Below are positions 33,518 through 36,487 of a stretch of DNA of 36,487 nt, one piece after another. The stretch covers positions 1 through 36,487 of the forward strand of contig JANTQF010000348.1 in the NCBI GenBank assembly GCA_032988165.1. The letters are read 5' to 3'. This DNA is from Emmonsiellopsis sp. PD_33. Taxonomy: Eukaryota; Ascomycota; Eurotiomycetes; Onygenales; Ajellomycetaceae. Each line of letters opens with the position of its first letter. Position 1 is the stretch's first letter. Below the pieces are notes generated by a model that ran no database searches, was not told where the DNA came from, and was given only the letters and a program-made list of their open reading frames with translations. The position numbers and the translations under genes were made by a program.

Positions 33518-34428
33518 AAATCCCCTGTTTCATCGCGCCGCTAACGCCCTGAGGGACGTGTAACTCAACTCAACTGGCCTGGTCGCGGGCTCCCGAGTCC
33601 CCTGCCATGCAGCTGCAGTCCAGCCACAGACCTCATGCTTCAAACCTGTCCCCCGCAGCGCTTCGATTCGCTAATAGCCATTGCCAATGGGACGGATTCA
33701 AGTGACGCTGTCCTTCCAAGCTCCAACCAGCGGAGCGTTGGCCCTGAACGATGTTTCATCCGGCTGCCCCGCTAAAATCGCAAGGATCACTGCTGGCATG
33801 GAATAGTCGCAGGAGTCGTGGGCTAATGGGCGCGCTGTGGCGATCGCTGCTTGAAACGCTGGAACTGTGCAAGTTCGCTGATTTGTACTCTGTGAGAGAA
33901 GAAGCCCCTGGAGGGAGCATGCCAATTCCAACAAAGACTCTGGAGTCACACCCACACGGCATTTCCCTCCATCCTGTCTGTTTCCTAAAAACTCCGCCGC
34001 ACCATGCCATTGGTGTTTGTCCTGCCTCAATCTCACTCCCGTTCGCGCTAAGGAAATCTCCGCAGACTAATAAAGATGATGAGGGATCATCCATTCCTTT
34101 CTTAGGGCTTAGTGGGGCTGAGGCGAGCAGGGAGTGAACCGCGCCAGGTCGTGCTGAGGTGATTTTGGTTTCCTTAAATATCTCTGGCTTCCCTCCTCTT
34201 TACCTGTTTTCACCATTTGTGAATTTTGTGCCTTTCGTTCACTCCGTCATTTACTACGTTACTCGATTTCTCTATCGTCAAACTATAAATACATGATCAA
34301 GATTGCCTGGTGTTTTTCTTGATTACCCCTTCGTTTCGCCTCCAGCATTTCCGGTTTAAATTACTTTTCAACACCTCAACTACACACGACAGCCTTAATA
34401 CAGACCCCGATCTACCTTCCTCGAAATC
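33518..34428. other. Upstream region of SMP-30-like gene
   Basis: No gene I can support. Overlapping ORFs on both strands at 33698-34137 give no recognisable protein. The last 250 bases are pyrimidine-rich and probably hold the promoter and leader of the next gene. Confidence 0.55.
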
Positions 34429-35591
34429 ATGGGGAAACAGAATCACTATAATAATATGTTCGCGAAACTCACAATCGCCGGCTCCCTGCTCGCCACAGCT
34501 TTCTCTTCTCCCTTGGATCCCAGACAGCTCGTCCGCAGAGATGACAGCACTGTGCTGCTCGAGTTGCCCAAGGGAGCCTTTGGTCCCGCGATAGAAGGTG
34601 CCTCAGTCAACAAAGCCGGCGACGTATTCGCTGTTGATCTGCAAAAGGAGACTGAAATCGCGACTGCCCTCGGTTACGGCTTCTTTAACCAAGCAAAGGA
34701 TGGAGTGAAGAACGTTTTGGGGGACGACAACCCACTGTTCGTTGTCAAGAATGATACCGCGAAAGCCCCGTTCCTCGCAGGCGCGAGATTTATAAATGGT
34801 GGAAAGGATGTGCTCTTGGCTGGTTCGTAGTCACCTCTATTTAGATCCCACAACTCAAAACTAACTCTGATTGTTTTCTAGATGCCAACAACATGCGGGT
34901 TCTGACAGTGAACGTGGAAACCAAAGAATCCAGCGTCCTCTGCTCGGATCCCAAGATGCTCCAACCCAACGACATCGCCGTCTCATCCCAGCGAGATTGC
35001 CTGATCTACCTGTCAGGCCAAAATTATACCACAGACAGCGTCGCCGGCAAAGACGGCGACCTCTGGACCTGCGATTCAGGCAAGGCAACCCAATTCGATC
35101 CCGCGATCCTGAAAAAGGCCGACATCCACCGCACCAACGGCGTCGAGGCCTCCCCCGACGGAACCTCCCTCTACGTCACCTCCGTCAAGAATGTCGCTGG
35201 CAAAACCACGGGGCACCGCATCTTCAAGTTCGCCCTGGACAAGAAAACCGGCGCTCTACTTAACGAGGCCCCAAAGCTTTTCTTCGAAGCCACCCTTCCC
35301 GGGGACTCCGATCTGGACGGTATGCGTACTGACGTCGATGGCAACCTCTACGCCACCTTCAATGGAGCGGGGAAGATCGTCAAGATCTCCCCTAAGGGCA
35401 ACGTGCTGCAGACCATCCTGACCACGGGCGTCAAGGGACCTAGCAATCTCGAACTCGGCGGCGAAGATGGGAAGACTCTGTTCGCTATTGGCAGGTGCGA
35501 AGCTGATGCGGAGGCTGGTTGTGCTGCGTCGATCCAGGTTGGTGTGGCTGGACGCGCGTTTACGCAACTTAACAAGGCTGAAAAAGAGTGA
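34429..35591 (+). CDS. Secreted SMP-30/gluconolactonase-like beta-propeller protein
   Basis: Two exons, 34429-34822 and 34882-35591, giving 367 aa. The 59-bp intron has GTTCGT, ACTAAC and TTTCTAG; splicing makes the Asp of LLADANNMRVL. A second ATG at 34456 gives a cleaner signal peptide (MFAKLTIAGSLLATAFSS) and may be the real start. LVRRDD at 35-40 looks like a Kex2-type processing site. The mature part has the metal-site pattern of the SMP-30/gluconolactonase/LRE family: E56 in AIEGASV, N161 in QPNDIAV, N217 in TNGVEASPDGTSLYVT and D277 in LDGMRTDVDGNLYAT. Members are Ca2+/Zn2+-dependent lactonases; retention of all four positions suggests an active esterase/lactonase, but the substrate is unknown. 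Secretion and sequence suggest an extracellular or wall role. Confidence 0.82.
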
Positions 35592-36209
35592 TTGTTGTTT
35601 GCTTGGGGATGTTGATGTTGCTGCACTTGTTTCATTCAAGCACTGGTTCTGTGAGATAGAGATCTTGGGGGGCATTTTGATAATGTTCCTGTTTTTCTCA
35701 CTTGTTTTTTTTTTCTTTCTATTCCTGTGTGACTTTTTGGGGTGCATCATTGCTTTTGCTGAGGGTGTGGAAAAATCATGTTTTGATAAGGGAATACTAA
35801 TTCAAGCTTGAATCCTTTGTTGAAGACTTTTTTTTTATTGTTGCTTGTTTTGTTAGATACCCAGCTGCCTAGATCTATCATTCTGAGTGTGCTGCTCAGA
35901 AACATGTTTGTTAGTTTTGCTTTAATGTCAGTTCTCCTGTGAATTCTTTTTTTTATTGTTTTTTTTTTTCACGCTATTTAACAGACCAATACTCCATACA
36001 GAAAGATTAACTACTTATATACAAAGTTGAGAAACAGGCCAACCCAAACCCAACCACATACTCATACAACAACAACCACTCAGACATGAGGAGAAAGAAG
36101 AAACGGCAGAACATCGATGACCATCTTCACTGGCCAAATACAAGCAGGAATTCTCACCATAGGTCAGATTTCACTCTTCACTCTTCACTCTTAATTCTCC
36201 TGGGCAGAG
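35592..36209. other. Intergenic region between convergent genes
   Basis: No gene seen. Several T-runs (35706-35716, 35829-35836, 35948-35970) fit the 3' end of the SMP-30-like gene. The rest is the 3' flank of the minus-strand gene running in from the right. Confidence 0.6.
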
Positions 36210-36487
36210 TTAATACTCCTCCTCCTCCTCCTCTCCTTCACTATCCTCCTCTTCCCCATCTTCCTCCTCCTCAAGCTCCCCACCCTCCCCAACCCTCCAC
36301 CCAAACACATCCCTCATCACCTGATCCCGCTCCCCCTCTCCCTCCTCCTCTTCCCCCCTTACCCCTTTCCCCCCCAAACCATCCCCCAAACCATCCCCCA
36401 AACCATCCCCCTCCCCCCCAAAATACCCCCCAATCCCCACCCCCTCCCTCCACGCCAAAAACCCCGGCCGATTCAACCAACTCAACG
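36210..36487 (-). CDS. C-terminal end of an acidic-tailed protein (5' partial)
   Basis: The minus-strand frame is open from the window edge to TAA at 36210-36212, with no ATG inside, so the gene starts beyond 36487. Visible residues begin LSWLNRPGFLAWREGVGIGG. Three GDGL units follow, encoded by a 14-15 bp tandem DNA repeat at about 36373-36412, then GERDQVMRDVFGWRVGEGG and a poly-Glu tail ending EEY. The WLNRPGFLAWREG stretch looks like genuine protein sequence, but I do not recognise the family from this fragment. Confidence 0.5.
   Translation of the reverse strand, partial: LSWLNRPGFLAWREGVGIGGYFGGEGDGLGDGLGDGLGGKGVRGEEEEGEGERDQVMRDVFGWRVGEGGELEEEEDGEEEDSEGEEEEEEY

Noticed and set aside
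33698..34137. Three overlapping ORFs on both strands of 110-130 codons
   Set aside because: Mutually exclusive, no motifs, and lying where the next gene's promoter should be.

Overview
The window comes from a filamentous ascomycete, most likely one of the Eurotiales (Aspergillus/Penicillium type). Reasons: short GT-AG introns with CTAAC/CTGAT-like branch sites, a fused CPSase-ATCase gene with a dead dihydroorotase-like domain, CFEM and SMP-30-like secreted proteins, and a sharply bounded AT-rich block that looks RIP-mutated. The flanks are GC-balanced and gene-bearing. I reconstructed introns by eye from splice signals, reading-frame continuity and family conservation.

Layout. (1) 1-5253: a small spliced one-TM protein on + (173-448), converging on a two-exon vacuolar TRP channel gene (YVC1 type) on - (1180-4677), then its GA-rich upstream region. 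(2) 5254-18149: a 12.9 kb AT-rich block that is one nested transposon. A Tc1/mariner element with 57-bp terminal inverted repeats and a TA target duplication was split by an 11.4 kb Ty3/Gypsy-type LTR retrotransposon (5801-17238). The retrotransposon has two 319-bp LTRs, an ACAC target duplication, a polypurine tract and gag-PR-RT-RH-INT. It also carries a 928-codon decayed frame of unknown function between integrase and the 3' LTR. I saw no CG dinucleotide inside the block, and the two LTRs differ only by transitions. (3) 18150-19144: directly against the transposon, a chimeric reading frame joins a piece of a DHA2-like MFS transporter to the C-terminal two thirds of a PMP47/PMP34-like peroxisomal carrier. 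(4) 19145-24550: a gene-poor stretch, a secreted NTF2/SnoaL-like protein (+), and a CFEM-domain membrane protein (-). (5) 24551-32325: the large pyrimidine gene (pyrABCN/ura2 type), four exons, 2289 aa, with an unusually long 773-bp intron. (6) 32326-36487: a doubtful small ORF on -, a secreted SMP-30/gluconolactonase-like protein on +, and the C-terminal end of an acidic-tailed protein on - running off the window.

There is no operon-like or cluster logic among the host genes: they are housekeeping and secretory genes that happen to be neighbours. The most notable features are the nested, CpG-less transposon with its unexplained extra ORF, and the fused transporter gene at its edge, which suggests the insertion sits at or near a rearrangement breakpoint.
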